Shown one piece after another: positions 9,652 through 17,941 of a DNA stretch of 64,000 nt (its first letter is position 1; each line of letters opens with the position of its first letter). A program made the translations under genes and the position numbers. Where the stretch lies: contig NZ_CP102770.1 of assembly GCF_038561935.1 (NCBI RefSeq), forward strand, positions 8,680,001 to 8,744,000. Reading direction: 5' to 3'. The notes below the pieces were generated by a model. That model was not told where the DNA came from. It searched no databases and worked only from the letters and a program-made list of their open reading frames with translations. Origin of the DNA: Myxococcus stipitatus. GTDB lineage: Bacteria; Myxococcota; Myxococcia; Myxococcales; Myxococcaceae.

Positions 9652-10014
9652 GGCCCACATGTCCCGGAGGCGTGCCCTCCGGGGCGCACGGCGGGACAAC
9701 ACCCACATGCCCTCGCGTTGGATGGTTGGGAGGAAACCCGGCAGGCACCATCCCTCCAGGTCCTGAGCAGTCCCCTGTTTCGTGGACGTGGCGAAGGCCT
9801 TTGGCGTCTCGAGCGAACCCACCCCCCTCCCCGTTCGGACGAGCCGAAGGCCACGCTGAGCATCGCGGTGGAGCACGTCCTGACCCACGGAGCGCCACCC
9901 TTCGGCTCCGGCAAGACCGCCCCGCCCCCCAGGGGCCACCGGCTTGGGTCTCAAGGCGACGGCGGCCCCCGTCGCCCCTCCATGACTCGCGCGAGCTCGT
10001 GAGGAGCATGGGAG
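9652..10014. other. Intergenic region without a supported gene
   Basis: 363 bases between the convergent oxidoreductase and hybrid kinase genes. Apart from a terminator hairpin at its left end I see no conserved reading frame, repeat or promoter. The short open frames here have no family-like features. Confidence 0.6.
9663..9683 (+). terminator. Hairpin downstream of the MDR oxidoreductase
   Basis: CCCGGAGG (9663-9670), a 5-base loop and CCTCCGGG (9676-9683) lie 11 bases after the stop codon. There is no T-run, which is common for hairpins in very GC-rich genomes. Confidence 0.5.
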
Positions 10015-12087
10015 TCACCCCGGATGGTCGTGCTCGGCCTCGCTGGGAAGAGGGGGCTCCTCGGAGCCTCGACCGTTCTCTCCGCCCGAGCCCCCTTCCG
10101 CCTGCGCCAGGAAGTCATCCAGCGCTCCCACGTCGATGGGCTTGCGGAACACCGCGTCCACCAGCGCCAGGTTCGCCCGATTCTGCCCGCGCACGTCCAT
10201 GCCCGTGACGATGGCGAGCAACACCTGGGGCGACTTCTCACGCAGCTCGCGCGCCAGCTCCCACCCGCTCATCTCGGGCATCACCGCGTCCAGCAAGGCC
10301 GCGTCGAAGCGGCGCCGGTCCCACATCCCCAGCGCCACGGTGGGGTCATGGGCCACCTGCACCTCGTAGCCCTCTTCGCCCAGCACCTCGGCCATCATCC
10401 GGGCGTTGTCCAGGTCGTCATCCACCACCAGCACCCGCCGGGTCTGCTGGAAGCGCCGAGGCGCCGCCGCGGCCGTCGTCTCCCCCGCCGCGGAAGGCTG
10501 CGCGGACGCCTGCGCCACCTGCTCCTGCACCCGAGGCAGCTTCACCACGAAGGTCGCGCCCGCCCCCGTCGGCGCGTTCTCCGCCATCAGCTCCCCACCC
10601 CACCGCTGCACCTGCGCCCGAGCCACCGCCAGGTACAGGGACAGCTGCGGAGCCCCGGGGTCCCTGCGCAGCGGGTCGAACAGGTGCGACAGCTCCTCGG
10701 GAGCGAAGCGAGGCCCCTCGTCCTGGATGCGCAGCGTGAGCCAGCCCGGCCCCTCCGCGCGCGTCGTCACCCGCAGGTGCCCGCCCTCCTCCATCCTGTC
10801 GCGAGACGCGAGCATCAGGTTCACCACCAGCTCGCGGAAGAAGGCCGCGTCGGCACGCACCGCGCCGGGGTCGTTCAAGTCCAGCTCCACGTAGACCGGG
10901 TGCTCGCGCTGCTCCAGCTCCCCGCGCGCCAGCTCCAGCGACTCGCGCACCGTCTGGTCCACGTTCACATCCGTGGGCCGCTCCTCGGTGCGCTGGACGT
11001 TGAACTCCTGGAGCCGCGCCACCAGCTCGCCAATCTGCTGCACCGTCCGGTCGAGCGCCTCCAGGTGCTCGGGCTTGTACTCCCGCTGCAGCAGCGTGAT
11101 GCGCAGCCGCAGCACGTTGAGGAAGTTGTTGAGCGCGTGCGCCGCGCCGCCAGCGAGCTGCCCCAGCGCCTGCTGCCGGGTGCGCTGGAGCAGCCGCCCC
11201 TGGAGCCGCCGCAGCTCGCCGTACGCGCTCTCCAGGGCCTTGGTCTTGTTGGCGGACTCGGTGCGGTCCGTGAAGGTCTGGATGACGCCGGCCAGCTCCC
11301 CCTCCTCCTCCCAGACGGGGGTGGCGCTCATCTCCAGCGTCACCTCGCCACCACCGGGACGCTCCACCACCATCATCACCCCGCGCACCGGGCCCTGCTC
11401 CTTCAGCGCGCGCACGAAGGGCATGTCCGCCACCCGGAAGGGCTCGCCCGCCAGGTGCCTCGCGTTCACCTGCGTCAGCACCGGCGCCAGCGTGTTCACC
11501 GCGCGCCCGCCCACCACCGCTCGCATGGGCACGCCCATCAACCGGCTCACCGGCGGCGTGGCGAAGGACACTGTGCCGTCCACCTCCGCCAGCAGGATGC
11601 CCACGTCCACGTGGTTGAGCACCGACTCCATCACCGCGGCCTCGCGGAAGCGCACCTCCTCCGTCTTCAGGATGCGCGCGTACGACGCCTGCGCCGCCGC
11701 GTCCCCCTCCCACACCAGCTCCGCGATGAGGCCCGCGACCTCGGGCTCAATCAGCCCGCCGTGGTGGCGCGCGTAGACGTGCAGCAGCACCTCCTCCAGC
11801 GCCTTGAACTCGCGCGTGAGGTCCTCGGGCTCGAAGTTCTGCGTGTAGCGGTCCGCGCCATGAGAGCGGGCAACCTCCGGCCACAGCCGCACCGCGTCCT
11901 CGCCCCGGTCCTTGAGCAGCCGCGCCATCTCCGAGACCAGGCGCCGCAGCGGCGCGCGCAGGTCCTTGCCGGGGATGTCCACTTCGTAGATTTCCGCGCG
12001 CAGGCGCTTGGCCCACAGGCGCGCCACGCGCTCCTGCTCCCCCTGGAGCAGCTCCGACAGCGCTTCGATGGGATTGAGCCGGGCCAC
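10015..12087 (-). CDS. Hybrid sensor histidine kinase / response regulator
   Basis: 690 residues from a GTG at 12087, preceded by GGGGAG; an upstream in-frame ATG at 12165 has no such support. Order: helical RsbR-like N-terminal region (about 1-150), PAS domain (about 165-280), H-box with GGAAHALNN (His about 325), HATPase domain with a degenerate G1 box (DEGPRF), then a C-terminal receiver domain. The receiver has VVDDD, phospho-acceptor ALLDAVMPEMSG, IVTGM and FRKP. There are no membrane segments, so it is cytoplasmic. The degenerate ATP lid could mean weak kinase activity. Divergent from the DUF2270 gene; signal and partner unknown. Confidence 0.93.
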   Translation of the reverse strand: MARLNPIEALSELLQGEQERVARLWAKRLRAEIYEVDIPGKDLRAPLRRLVSEMARLLKDRGEDAVRLWPEVARSHGADRYTQNFEPEDLTREFKALEEVLLHVYARHHGGLIEPEVAGLIAELVWEGDAAAQASYARILKTEEVRFREAAVMESVLNHVDVGILLAEVDGTVSFATPPVSRLMGVPMRAVVGGRAVNTLAPVLTQVNARHLAGEPFRVADMPFVRALKEQGPVRGVMMVVERPGGGEVTLEMSATPVWEEEGELAGVIQTFTDRTESANKTKALESAYGELRRLQGRLLQRTRQQALGQLAGGAAHALNNFLNVLRLRITLLQREYKPEHLEALDRTVQQIGELVARLQEFNVQRTEERPTDVNVDQTVRESLELARGELEQREHPVYVELDLNDPGAVRADAAFFRELVVNLMLASRDRMEEGGHLRVTTRAEGPGWLTLRIQDEGPRFAPEELSHLFDPLRRDPGAPQLSLYLAVARAQVQRWGGELMAENAPTGAGATFVVKLPRVQEQVAQASAQPSAAGETTAAAAPRRFQQTRRVLVVDDDLDNARMMAEVLGEEGYEVQVAHDPTVALGMWDRRRFDAALLDAVMPEMSGWELARELREKSPQVLLAIVTGMDVRGQNRANLALVDAVFRKPIDVGALDDFLAQAEGGSGGENGRGSEEPPLPSEAEHDHPG

Positions 12088-12241
12088 GTTCAGCTCCCCA
12101 AGATGCGCACGCCCGCCCGCCGAGGCCACGCAAGGCCGCCGCCTGCCCGCCCGCTCCCGGGGCACCCCGCCTCGCCCTCACGCCACGCATCCAGGCGGGC
12201 CGTTGCACCCGCCCGCTCCCCGCCCCAGCTTTCGGGAACGG

Positions 12242-13018
12242 ATGCCCCTCAACGAGCCCATCAAGACCGACCTGCTCGAGTCGCCCTGGCTGTCCCAGCA
12301 GGCCATGGCCCAGCTGTTCCGGGGCGAGCTGAGCCGCTCCGACACCTGGCGCACCCGCCTGGACACGACGACCAACTGGGCGCTCACCACCACCGCGGCC
12401 GTCATCTCCTTCGGCTTCGCCACGCCCGCGAGCTCCCACGTCACCTTCCTCGTGGGCATCTGGATGGTGGTGTCCTTCCTGCTCGTCGAGGCGCGGCGCT
12501 ATCGCTACTACGACTTGTGGAACCGCCGGGTGAGGCTCCTGGAGGACGGCTGGTGGGCCCCCATGCTGCGCCGGGAGCCGGTGGACCCGGATGCCCTGCG
12601 GGAGCTCGCCGTGGAGATGTCCCGGCCACAAATCCAGCTCTCGCTCCTGTCCGCCATCTCCACCCGCATCAACCGCACCTATGGCCCCATCCTGCTGGTG
12701 CTGCTCCTGACGTGGTTCTCCAAGGTCTACAGCTACCCGCAGCCCCCCCGGGACTTCTCCGAGTTCGTCGACCGGGCCCATGTCGCCTGGATTCCGGGGG
12801 GCCTGGTGATGACGGCGCTGTGCTTCATCACGGTGGCGGCGGCGTACCTGTTCATCTCCTCGTTCTTCATCCGGGCGCCGCTGGGCGAATTGCGCACCCG
12901 CCCTCGGGGGCGACGGGCCGCCCTGTGGGAGTCGTTCTACCGGCCCTACGCCATCCACCGGAGGCACCGGCCGACGCGCCGACCGCCCCGGAGCCCGGAC
13001 GCAGCGTCCGAGCACTGA
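12242..13018 (+). CDS. DUF2270 integral membrane protein
   Basis: 258 residues from ATG 12242; GGGAA is close upstream. The family core is obvious: LFRGELSRSDTWRTRLD, TTNWAL, then EARRYRYYDLW and RVRLLEDGWWAP. Four hydrophobic segments are visible, at about 45-60, 65-85, 150-170 and 190-215. DUF2270 proteins are predicted inner-membrane proteins of unknown function. It is divergent from the hybrid kinase, so shared control is possible but not shown. The tail is very basic and Pro-rich. Confidence 0.88.
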   Translation: MPLNEPIKTDLLESPWLSQQAMAQLFRGELSRSDTWRTRLDTTTNWALTTTAAVISFGFATPASSHVTFLVGIWMVVSFLLVEARRYRYYDLWNRRVRLLEDGWWAPMLRREPVDPDALRELAVEMSRPQIQLSLLSAISTRINRTYGPILLVLLLTWFSKVYSYPQPPRDFSEFVDRAHVAWIPGGLVMTALCFITVAAAYLFISSFFIRAPLGELRTRPRGRRAALWESFYRPYAIHRRHRPTRRPPRSPDAASEH

Positions 13019-13152
13019 CGCCCTCCTTCCCCTGAAAACCGGGTGAGCGGGCGGAAACCGGGGCCTGGCTCATGGCCGCCATGCCTGGCCCTGCCACGGG
13101 GTTGGTTTTCGTCCTTTCAGCATCAAGGGATTTGTGCTGTGAATCCGCACCC

Positions 13153-14157
13153 ATGGCGAACACCCGCACTGTCACGGTCATCAATGGCGACGGCATCGGC
13201 CCCGAGGTGATGGCGGCCACCATTCGCGTCCTCGAGGCGCTCAAGGTTCCCCTCGAGTTCGAGCACAAGGACGCGGGCACGGAAGTGGTTGCGAAGTACG
13301 GCACCAACCTGCCCCACGAGACGGTGGAGGCCGTGCTGCGCAGCGGCGTCGCGCTGAAGGGCCCCACCGGCACGGTGGTGGGCGGCGGTCTTCCTTCGGC
13401 GAACGTGGGTCTGCGCAAGCGGCTGGACCTGTACTCGTCGCTGCGGCCCGTCAAGAGCGTGCCGAACGTGAAGACGCGCTACGAGAACGTGGACCTGGTG
13501 GTCGTGCGTGAGAACACGGAGAGCCTCTACGCCGGCCTGGAGCACATCATCGTCCCGGGCGTGGTGGAGTCGCTGAAGATCATCACGGAGAAGGCCTCCA
13601 CGCGGATTGCTCGCTTTGGCTTCGAGTACGCGCGCAAGCACGGCCGCAAGAAGGTGACGGGCGTCCACAAGGCCAACATCATGAAGTTGTCGGATGGCCT
13701 CTTCCTGGACTGCTGCCGCAAGGTGGGCCGTGAGTATCCGGAGATCCAGTACGAGGAAGTCATCATCGACAACCTCTGCATGCAGTTGGTGAAGGACCCG
13801 ACGCGCTTCGACGTGATGGTGCTGGAGAACCTGTACGGCGACATCGTGAGCGATTTGTGCGCGGGTCTGGTGGGCGGCCTGGGCGTGGTGCCGGGCGCGA
13901 ACATCGGTGAGCGCACGGCGGTGTTCGAGGCGGTCCACGGCACGGCGCCGGACATCGCGGGCAAGGGCATCGCGAACCCGACGGCGCTGATGATGTCGGC
14001 GGTGATGATGCTGGACTACCTGGACATGCGCGAGGAAGCGCGTCGGATGGAAGGCGCCATCCAGAAGGTGTACGGCGACGGCAAGGTGCGCACGGGCGAC
14101 CTGGGTGGCGGCGCCACCACGCGCGACTTCACGGACGCCATCATCGCCGCGCTGTAG
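13153..14157 (+). CDS. NAD-type isocitrate/isopropylmalate dehydrogenase family enzyme
   Basis: 334 residues from ATG 13153. The next upstream in-frame start would add 27 unconserved residues. Core motifs: INGDGIGPEV, ENTESLYAGLEH, the catalytic Lys in VHKANIMKLSDG, NLYGDIVSDL and EAVHGTAPDIAGKGIANP. The length and ENTE...AGLEH pattern match NAD-dependent isocitrate dehydrogenase of the IDH3/homoisocitrate type rather than the NADP enzyme of about 415 residues. Predicted to convert isocitrate to 2-oxoglutarate and CO2 in the TCA cycle. Isopropylmalate or homoisocitrate specificity cannot be fully excluded. Followed by a strong hairpin at 14190. Confidence 0.9.
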   Translation: MANTRTVTVINGDGIGPEVMAATIRVLEALKVPLEFEHKDAGTEVVAKYGTNLPHETVEAVLRSGVALKGPTGTVVGGGLPSANVGLRKRLDLYSSLRPVKSVPNVKTRYENVDLVVVRENTESLYAGLEHIIVPGVVESLKIITEKASTRIARFGFEYARKHGRKKVTGVHKANIMKLSDGLFLDCCRKVGREYPEIQYEEVIIDNLCMQLVKDPTRFDVMVLENLYGDIVSDLCAGLVGGLGVVPGANIGERTAVFEAVHGTAPDIAGKGIANPTALMMSAVMMLDYLDMREEARRMEGAIQKVYGDGKVRTGDLGGGATTRDFTDAIIAAL

Positions 14158-14189
14158 TCATCACGACGGCCAAGCCGTCTGGATGAACG

Positions 14190-14230
14190 AAGCCCGGGCC
14201 GCCTTCACTGGCGCCCGGGCTTCTTCGTTT
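14190..14230 (+). terminator. Rho-independent-like terminator
   Basis: AAGCCCGGGC (14190-14199), a 13-base loop and GCCCGGGCTT (14213-14222), followed by a T-rich tail TTCTTCGTTT. It lies 32 bases after the dehydrogenase stop. It also sits just beyond the 3' end of the opposing Imm11-like remnant and could serve both strands. Confidence 0.75.
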
Positions 14231-14238
14231 CAAGAGGG

Positions 14239-14471
14239 CTACACGGGCGTGAACTTCACGCCCGTGACCTTCGCGCGCTCCAGGGCCTGCTTGAGGTCCT
14301 CGGAGACGATGAGCGCGAGGTCCCAGCCCCACGTGCGGAACACCTTGGTGCCCCCGCCCTGAAGAGAGACGGGTCCCCCACCTCCTGGCCCTGCTCGTTC
14401 CGAGGATCGCCGAGGAACCAGTACTCCGCTTGAACGTTCTCACTCAATCGGAAGTAGCGCATCTGAGGCAC
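14239..14471 (-). pseudogene. Imm11/DUF1629-like immunity protein remnant
   Basis: Two frames must be joined. From 14471 the frame reads MPQMRYFRLSENVQAEYWF...GDPSLF. Near 14360-14365 the similarity moves to another frame, reading GGGTKVFRTWGWDLALIVSEDL then ALERAKVTGVKFTPV and a stop at 14239. The start (MRYFRL) and end (VSEDLK-ALE-TGVKF-P) resemble Imm11-family immunity proteins, usually about 190 residues. Here the centre is missing as well as frameshifted. It is probably a decayed orphan immunity gene; no toxin gene is adjacent. Family assignment is from memory of motifs, so moderate. Confidence 0.5.
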
Positions 14472-14614
14472 GGTGGACGTCCGCTCTACATCGCGGCCAT
14501 TGAATCACAAGCCTCCAGGCACACGTCCCACGGGACTTGAGCAGGAGTATCAGGAGCGTCGGACAGGGGTGGCTCCCGAGTCGCCGGGGACTCGGGAACC
14601 ACTCACCCGGAAGC

Positions 14615-15001
14615 TCAACCGACCGTCACTTTGCGAACGCCGCGCGCCTCCAGCAACGAGGGCAGCCGCTCCCGCTGGTCGCCTTGGAGCACGAGGGACT
14701 CACCCTCCACCACGCCCCCACAGCCCAGCGAGTTCTTCAGCGCCTTGAGCCAGACCTCACGCTGCGGCGCGGGCAACTCCAGGTGCTCCACCACCGTGAC
14801 TTCCTTGCCCCCTCGCCCCTTGCGCTCCATGCGCACCACCGCTCGCGCGGGGCCCTTCGGCTCGGGCTTCTGCACCACCGGCACGGCTGCCGCGGACGGC
14901 CCCACCGGCAGCTCCTCCCGCTTCGCCGCCAGCGCGGCGAAGGGGTTGTGGAACGGCGCGGCGGGAGCTACGGGCTCGTCCTTCTTGTCGCGTTTGCCCA
15001 T
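14615..15001 (-). CDS. SUI1/YciH-like translation initiation factor
   Basis: 128 residues. A charged, Pro/Ala-rich N-terminal half (1-55) precedes a C-terminal SUI1 domain (about 55-128) with RMERKGRGGKEVTVVEHL, LKNSLGCGGVVEG and LEARGVRKVTVG. SUI1 proteins are homologous to eukaryotic eIF1; bacterial YciH influences start-site fidelity or stress translation. The extended N-terminus is longer than in E. coli YciH. It follows the VKOR-fusion gene on the same strand after 21 bases, so it is likely the last gene of a cupin-VKOR-SUI1 operon. Confidence 0.9.
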   Translation of the reverse strand: MGKRDKKDEPVAPAAPFHNPFAALAAKREELPVGPSAAAVPVVQKPEPKGPARAVVRMERKGRGGKEVTVVEHLELPAPQREVWLKALKNSLGCGGVVEGESLVLQGDQRERLPSLLEARGVRKVTVG

Positions 15002-15022
15002 GACGAAGGACTCTCAACCCAC

Positions 15023-16375
15023 TCAGTGATTGTGGCCCGCGTGGTCGTCGCGGGGCATCGCGCGCGGAGGCGGCAGCACATCGAACGCCGGCGCGCTCGG
15101 GTTCCCATCCGCCATCACCAGCGCATACAGGAACGGCGCGGACGGCATCGCCATGCGGCCATTCACCACCACCAACGGCGTGCCCGTGAAGTGGTAGCGC
15201 AGCGCATAAGACGTGTCCTCCTGCAGCTTCGCCGCCGTCTCCGACGAAGCCATGCACGCCTCCAGCTGCCCGCGCGGCACCGAACCGGACGACGCAATCT
15301 CCATCACCCGCTCCGTGTCCAACATCGCCTGCGCCGCGAAGAGCTTCTCGCGCAGCTCCCAGTAGTCCGTCGCGCCCTCCAGGCAAATCTGCGCCTTGGC
15401 CGCCACGCACCGCACGGAAGGCGCATCCGGCCCCCGACGCTGCATCGCCGGGTTGCACGCCCCATCCAGCGGGAACTGCCGAGCCTCCAGCGACAGCTTC
15501 CCTTCCGGCACGCGCTTCTTGAGCACCGCCAGCTCCTCCACCAACGACTTGCAGTGGGGGCACTTGCTGTCGGTCCACTCGACAATCTTCACCGGCGCAT
15601 CCGCGGGCCCATAGCGGCGACGCGCGGGAGCCGCGGCGGGCTTCGGCGTGTCGTTGCGGTACATCGCCAGCGCGTTGGACAGGAACTGCTGCTGGTCCGC
15701 CGGCAATCCGCGCAGGTACGCCTCCAGCGACGCCGGCGTGCTCAGCTCGGACGTCGACGCGGCCACCGGCGGCAACAGCGCGCCCGCCTTGGGCGCAGGC
15801 GTGGACAGCGAGCGGCCCGGCAGCGAGACCGCGATGAACGCGGCCACCGTGGTCCCCACCGCCCACGTCAGCGCGGGGCCCCACTCGCCCGAGGCCGAGG
15901 GCAGGCCCTTCCACGCCACCCCGGCGATGGCCGCCACCAGCGCGTAGGTGGCCAGACACGTCGGGCACACCGCCCCCGCCTGGAAGCTCACCACCGCGAA
16001 CATCGGCACGGCCAGGACTCCCGCCAGCGCCGCCAGCTTGAGCCCCTGCGACGCCGGGGCCACGGGCCTGCCAGAGCGCACCCGCGCCAGGTACAGCGCC
16101 GACAGCGCCACCACCGTCAGCCCCCACACCAGGCCCAGCCCGGCGATGGGGATGCCGAACATCTCATGCACCTTCGTGGCGAACGGCGAGTTCCACACCG
16201 TCTCGCAGTTCACCGTCTCGGACACGCCACAGACGGTGGCGCCACCCGAGCGCAGGGTGAGCAGCTGGCTCCACTGGAAGATGGACAGCGCGCTCGCGCA
16301 CAGGCCCAGCACCAACAGCGCCACCCCGGCGCGGGAGGAGGCGGGGGCGTTCAGGGAGGAGGACTTCGAACTCAT
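15023..16375 (-). CDS. Vitamin K epoxide reductase-thioredoxin (DsbA-like) fusion
   Basis: 450 residues. The N-terminal VKOR domain (about 15-195) has hydrophobic helices, loop cysteines (VCGVSETVNCETVW) and the membrane CxxC motif AVCPTCLATYA. A linker follows, then a periplasmic thioredoxin/DsbA-like domain (about 245-420) with WTDSKCPHCKSL and cis-Pro segment FTGTPLVVVNG. Such fusions are known to couple quinone reduction to disulfide formation in exported proteins. The C-terminus is His-rich (DDHAGHNH), perhaps metal binding. Its ATG overlaps the cupin stop by 4 bases (ATGA), implying translational coupling. Confidence 0.95.
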   Translation of the reverse strand: MSSKSSSLNAPASSRAGVALLVLGLCASALSIFQWSQLLTLRSGGATVCGVSETVNCETVWNSPFATKVHEMFGIPIAGLGLVWGLTVVALSALYLARVRSGRPVAPASQGLKLAALAGVLAVPMFAVVSFQAGAVCPTCLATYALVAAIAGVAWKGLPSASGEWGPALTWAVGTTVAAFIAVSLPGRSLSTPAPKAGALLPPVAASTSELSTPASLEAYLRGLPADQQQFLSNALAMYRNDTPKPAAAPARRRYGPADAPVKIVEWTDSKCPHCKSLVEELAVLKKRVPEGKLSLEARQFPLDGACNPAMQRRGPDAPSVRCVAAKAQICLEGATDYWELREKLFAAQAMLDTERVMEIASSGSVPRGQLEACMASSETAAKLQEDTSYALRYHFTGTPLVVVNGRMAMPSAPFLYALVMADGNPSAPAFDVLPPPRAMPRDDHAGHNH

Positions 16376-16698
16376 GCATGCTCCGGGGGCGGGGTCATCA
16401 GAACGAGCAGTCGGGCGGAGTCGGGGCCATCATTGACGACACCATGCTCGGCGCCCGCGGGGGCGAAGACGGCGGCACCAGGGCCGTGGGCCTCTTCCTC
16501 GGCCCCGACGCGGAAGCGGCAGCGGCCCTCCAGGACGATGTAGACCTTGTCCGAGGCGGCATGGTGGTGCGGCTTCTGGGCCTGCCCGGGCGCGAGACAG
16601 TACACGTCGAGGAAGAAGCGCTCGGACTGGAAGACGTTGTGCTTCCGGAGCTTCTCCGGGGAGAAGTCCTGGAAGGAGGACAGGTGCTTCACATCCAT
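16372..16698 (-). CDS. Small cupin-domain protein
   Basis: 108 residues forming a single cupin barrel. Metal-site motif 1 is PHHHAASDKVYIVLEG, and motif 2 is around PAGAEHGVVNDG. It starts MDVKHLSSFQDFSPEKLRKHNVF. Substrate unknown; single-domain cupins range from sugar isomerases to dioxygenases and sensors. It is coupled by ATGA to the VKOR fusion downstream and divergent from ygfZ across only 38 bases. A link to redox homeostasis is inference from context. Confidence 0.88.
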   Translation of the reverse strand: MDVKHLSSFQDFSPEKLRKHNVFQSERFFLDVYCLAPGQAQKPHHHAASDKVYIVLEGRCRFRVGAEEEAHGPGAAVFAPAGAEHGVVNDGPDSARLLVLMTPPPEHA

Positions 16699-16720
16699 CG
16701 TGGCATTCGCTCCTTCGCCT

Positions 16721-16728
16721 CTATATAG
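16721..16728. promoter_or_regulatory. Palindromic TATA-like element between divergent genes
   Basis: CTATATAG is a rare AT-rich palindrome in the 38-base gap between the cupin start (16698) and the ygfZ start (16737). It could act as a -10 box in either direction. For ygfZ, transcription would begin almost at the ATG, so a nearly leaderless mRNA is possible. Confidence 0.4.
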
Positions 16729-16736
16729 CGACGGAC

Positions 16737-17807
16737 ATGGAACCGCTGTCTCTGCATTTTCTTCACGAGGAAGCAGGGGCCCGCTTCATTGACGTGGGCG
16801 GCCGGGAAGCCGTGGCCAGCCATGGGAATGACGCGGACGCCTACCGGGCCGCTCGCGAGGCCGTGGCCCTCCACGACGCCTCCTACCGTGAGGTCCTCCG
16901 GATTACCGGCGAGGACCGGGTGTCCTTCCTACATGGAATGGTGACCCAGGAGGTGAACAACCTCCCCGCGGGCAGCGCCACGTACGCAGCCATGCTCACC
17001 GCCAAGGGGGCCATGGTGGCGGACGCCCGCATCCTCAAGCGGGAGGCCGACCTGCTCCTCGACATGGAGCCCGGGATGGGGCCCAAGGTCCGGGAGTTCC
17101 TGGAGAAATACCTCATCTCCGAGGACGCCGAGCTGCACGAGGCGACGGGCGACCACGGCATCCTCCGGCTGCTGGGCCCTCGGACGGGGGCGGTGCTGGC
17201 CGCCGCCCTGGGGGGCGACTTCCCACCCCTGGCCCACCAGGCCCTCCGGGCGGCGACGCTCGCCGGGCAGGACGTGCTGCTCGTGGGGAACACGGTGCTG
17301 GAGCCCCACGGCGTCGACGTGTGGGTGCCGAGAGCGGGCCTGGAGGCCGTGTGGCGCGCCCTGGGCCAGGCCGGCGCCGGCCAGGGCCTCCAGCCCTTGG
17401 GCTTCGAGACGCTGGAGCTCCTGCGCGTCGAGGCGGGAGTCCCCCGGTACGGGCAGGACATGGTGGCCACCACCATCCCGCTGGAGGCCAACCTCACGGC
17501 GGCCCTCTCCTACAACAAGGGGTGCTACATCGGGCAGGAGGTCATCGCCCGAGCCACCTTCCGCGGCCACATGAACCGCAAGCTGACGGGGCTCCTCCTG
17601 GGTGAGTCCGCCGCCGCGCCGGGCACGGAGCTTCGCCTGGGCGAGAAAAAGGTGGGCTGGCTCACCAGCGTGGTGCGCTCCCACACGCAGGGGCAGTACG
17701 TGGCCCTGGGGTATGTGCACAAGGACTCGCTGGAGCCCGGCACGGAGCTGCTGCTCGCACAGGGCCCCGCCACCGTGAAGGTGGCCGCGCTCCCCTTCAA
17801 GGGCTGA
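16737..17807 (+). CDS. ygfZ: YgfZ/GcvT-like folate-binding protein
   Basis: 356 residues. N-terminal GcvT-like aminomethyltransferase fold begins at about residue 30 (AYRAAREAVALHDASYREVLRITGEDRVSFLHG is the usual entry). The diagnostic YgfZ signature KGCYIGQE lies at about 260-270 and is followed by R-(x)6-N-RKLTGLL. YgfZ proteins use tetrahydrofolate and support Fe-S cluster assembly or repair, for example in MiaB-type enzymes; they are not glycine cleavage enzymes. The C-terminal barrel segment (VGWLTSVVRS) is complete. Divergent from the cupin gene. Confidence 0.92.
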   Translation: MEPLSLHFLHEEAGARFIDVGGREAVASHGNDADAYRAAREAVALHDASYREVLRITGEDRVSFLHGMVTQEVNNLPAGSATYAAMLTAKGAMVADARILKREADLLLDMEPGMGPKVREFLEKYLISEDAELHEATGDHGILRLLGPRTGAVLAAALGGDFPPLAHQALRAATLAGQDVLLVGNTVLEPHGVDVWVPRAGLEAVWRALGQAGAGQGLQPLGFETLELLRVEAGVPRYGQDMVATTIPLEANLTAALSYNKGCYIGQEVIARATFRGHMNRKLTGLLLGESAAAPGTELRLGEKKVGWLTSVVRSHTQGQYVALGYVHKDSLEPGTELLLAQGPATVKVAALPFKG

Positions 17808-17823
17808 GCCGCGACACCGCTGT

Positions 17824-17844
17824 CAGTGGGACACACGTCCCCTG
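17824..17844 (+). terminator. Weak hairpin after ygfZ
   Basis: CAG-t-GGGAC (17824-17832), loop ACAC, GTCCC-CTG (17837-17844), with one bulged base and no T-run. It lies 17 bases after the ygfZ stop. Confidence 0.35.
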
Positions 17845-17941
17845 AGGGCCCCGTGACACGAAGTCGCGCGCGGAGCCCCGTGGGGCCTGGAGTTACGGGC
17901 TGTTGAGAATGGAACGGGCCTTGCTGAAGGGGCCCTCTCCC

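Noticed and set aside
9718..10002. A 94-codon frame in the intergenic region
   Set aside because: No start signal, family motif or codon-position pattern; composition like random GC-rich sequence.
10024..13035. A 1003-codon plus-strand frame
   Set aside because: It overlaps the hybrid kinase and the DUF2270 gene in other frames and shows no domains.
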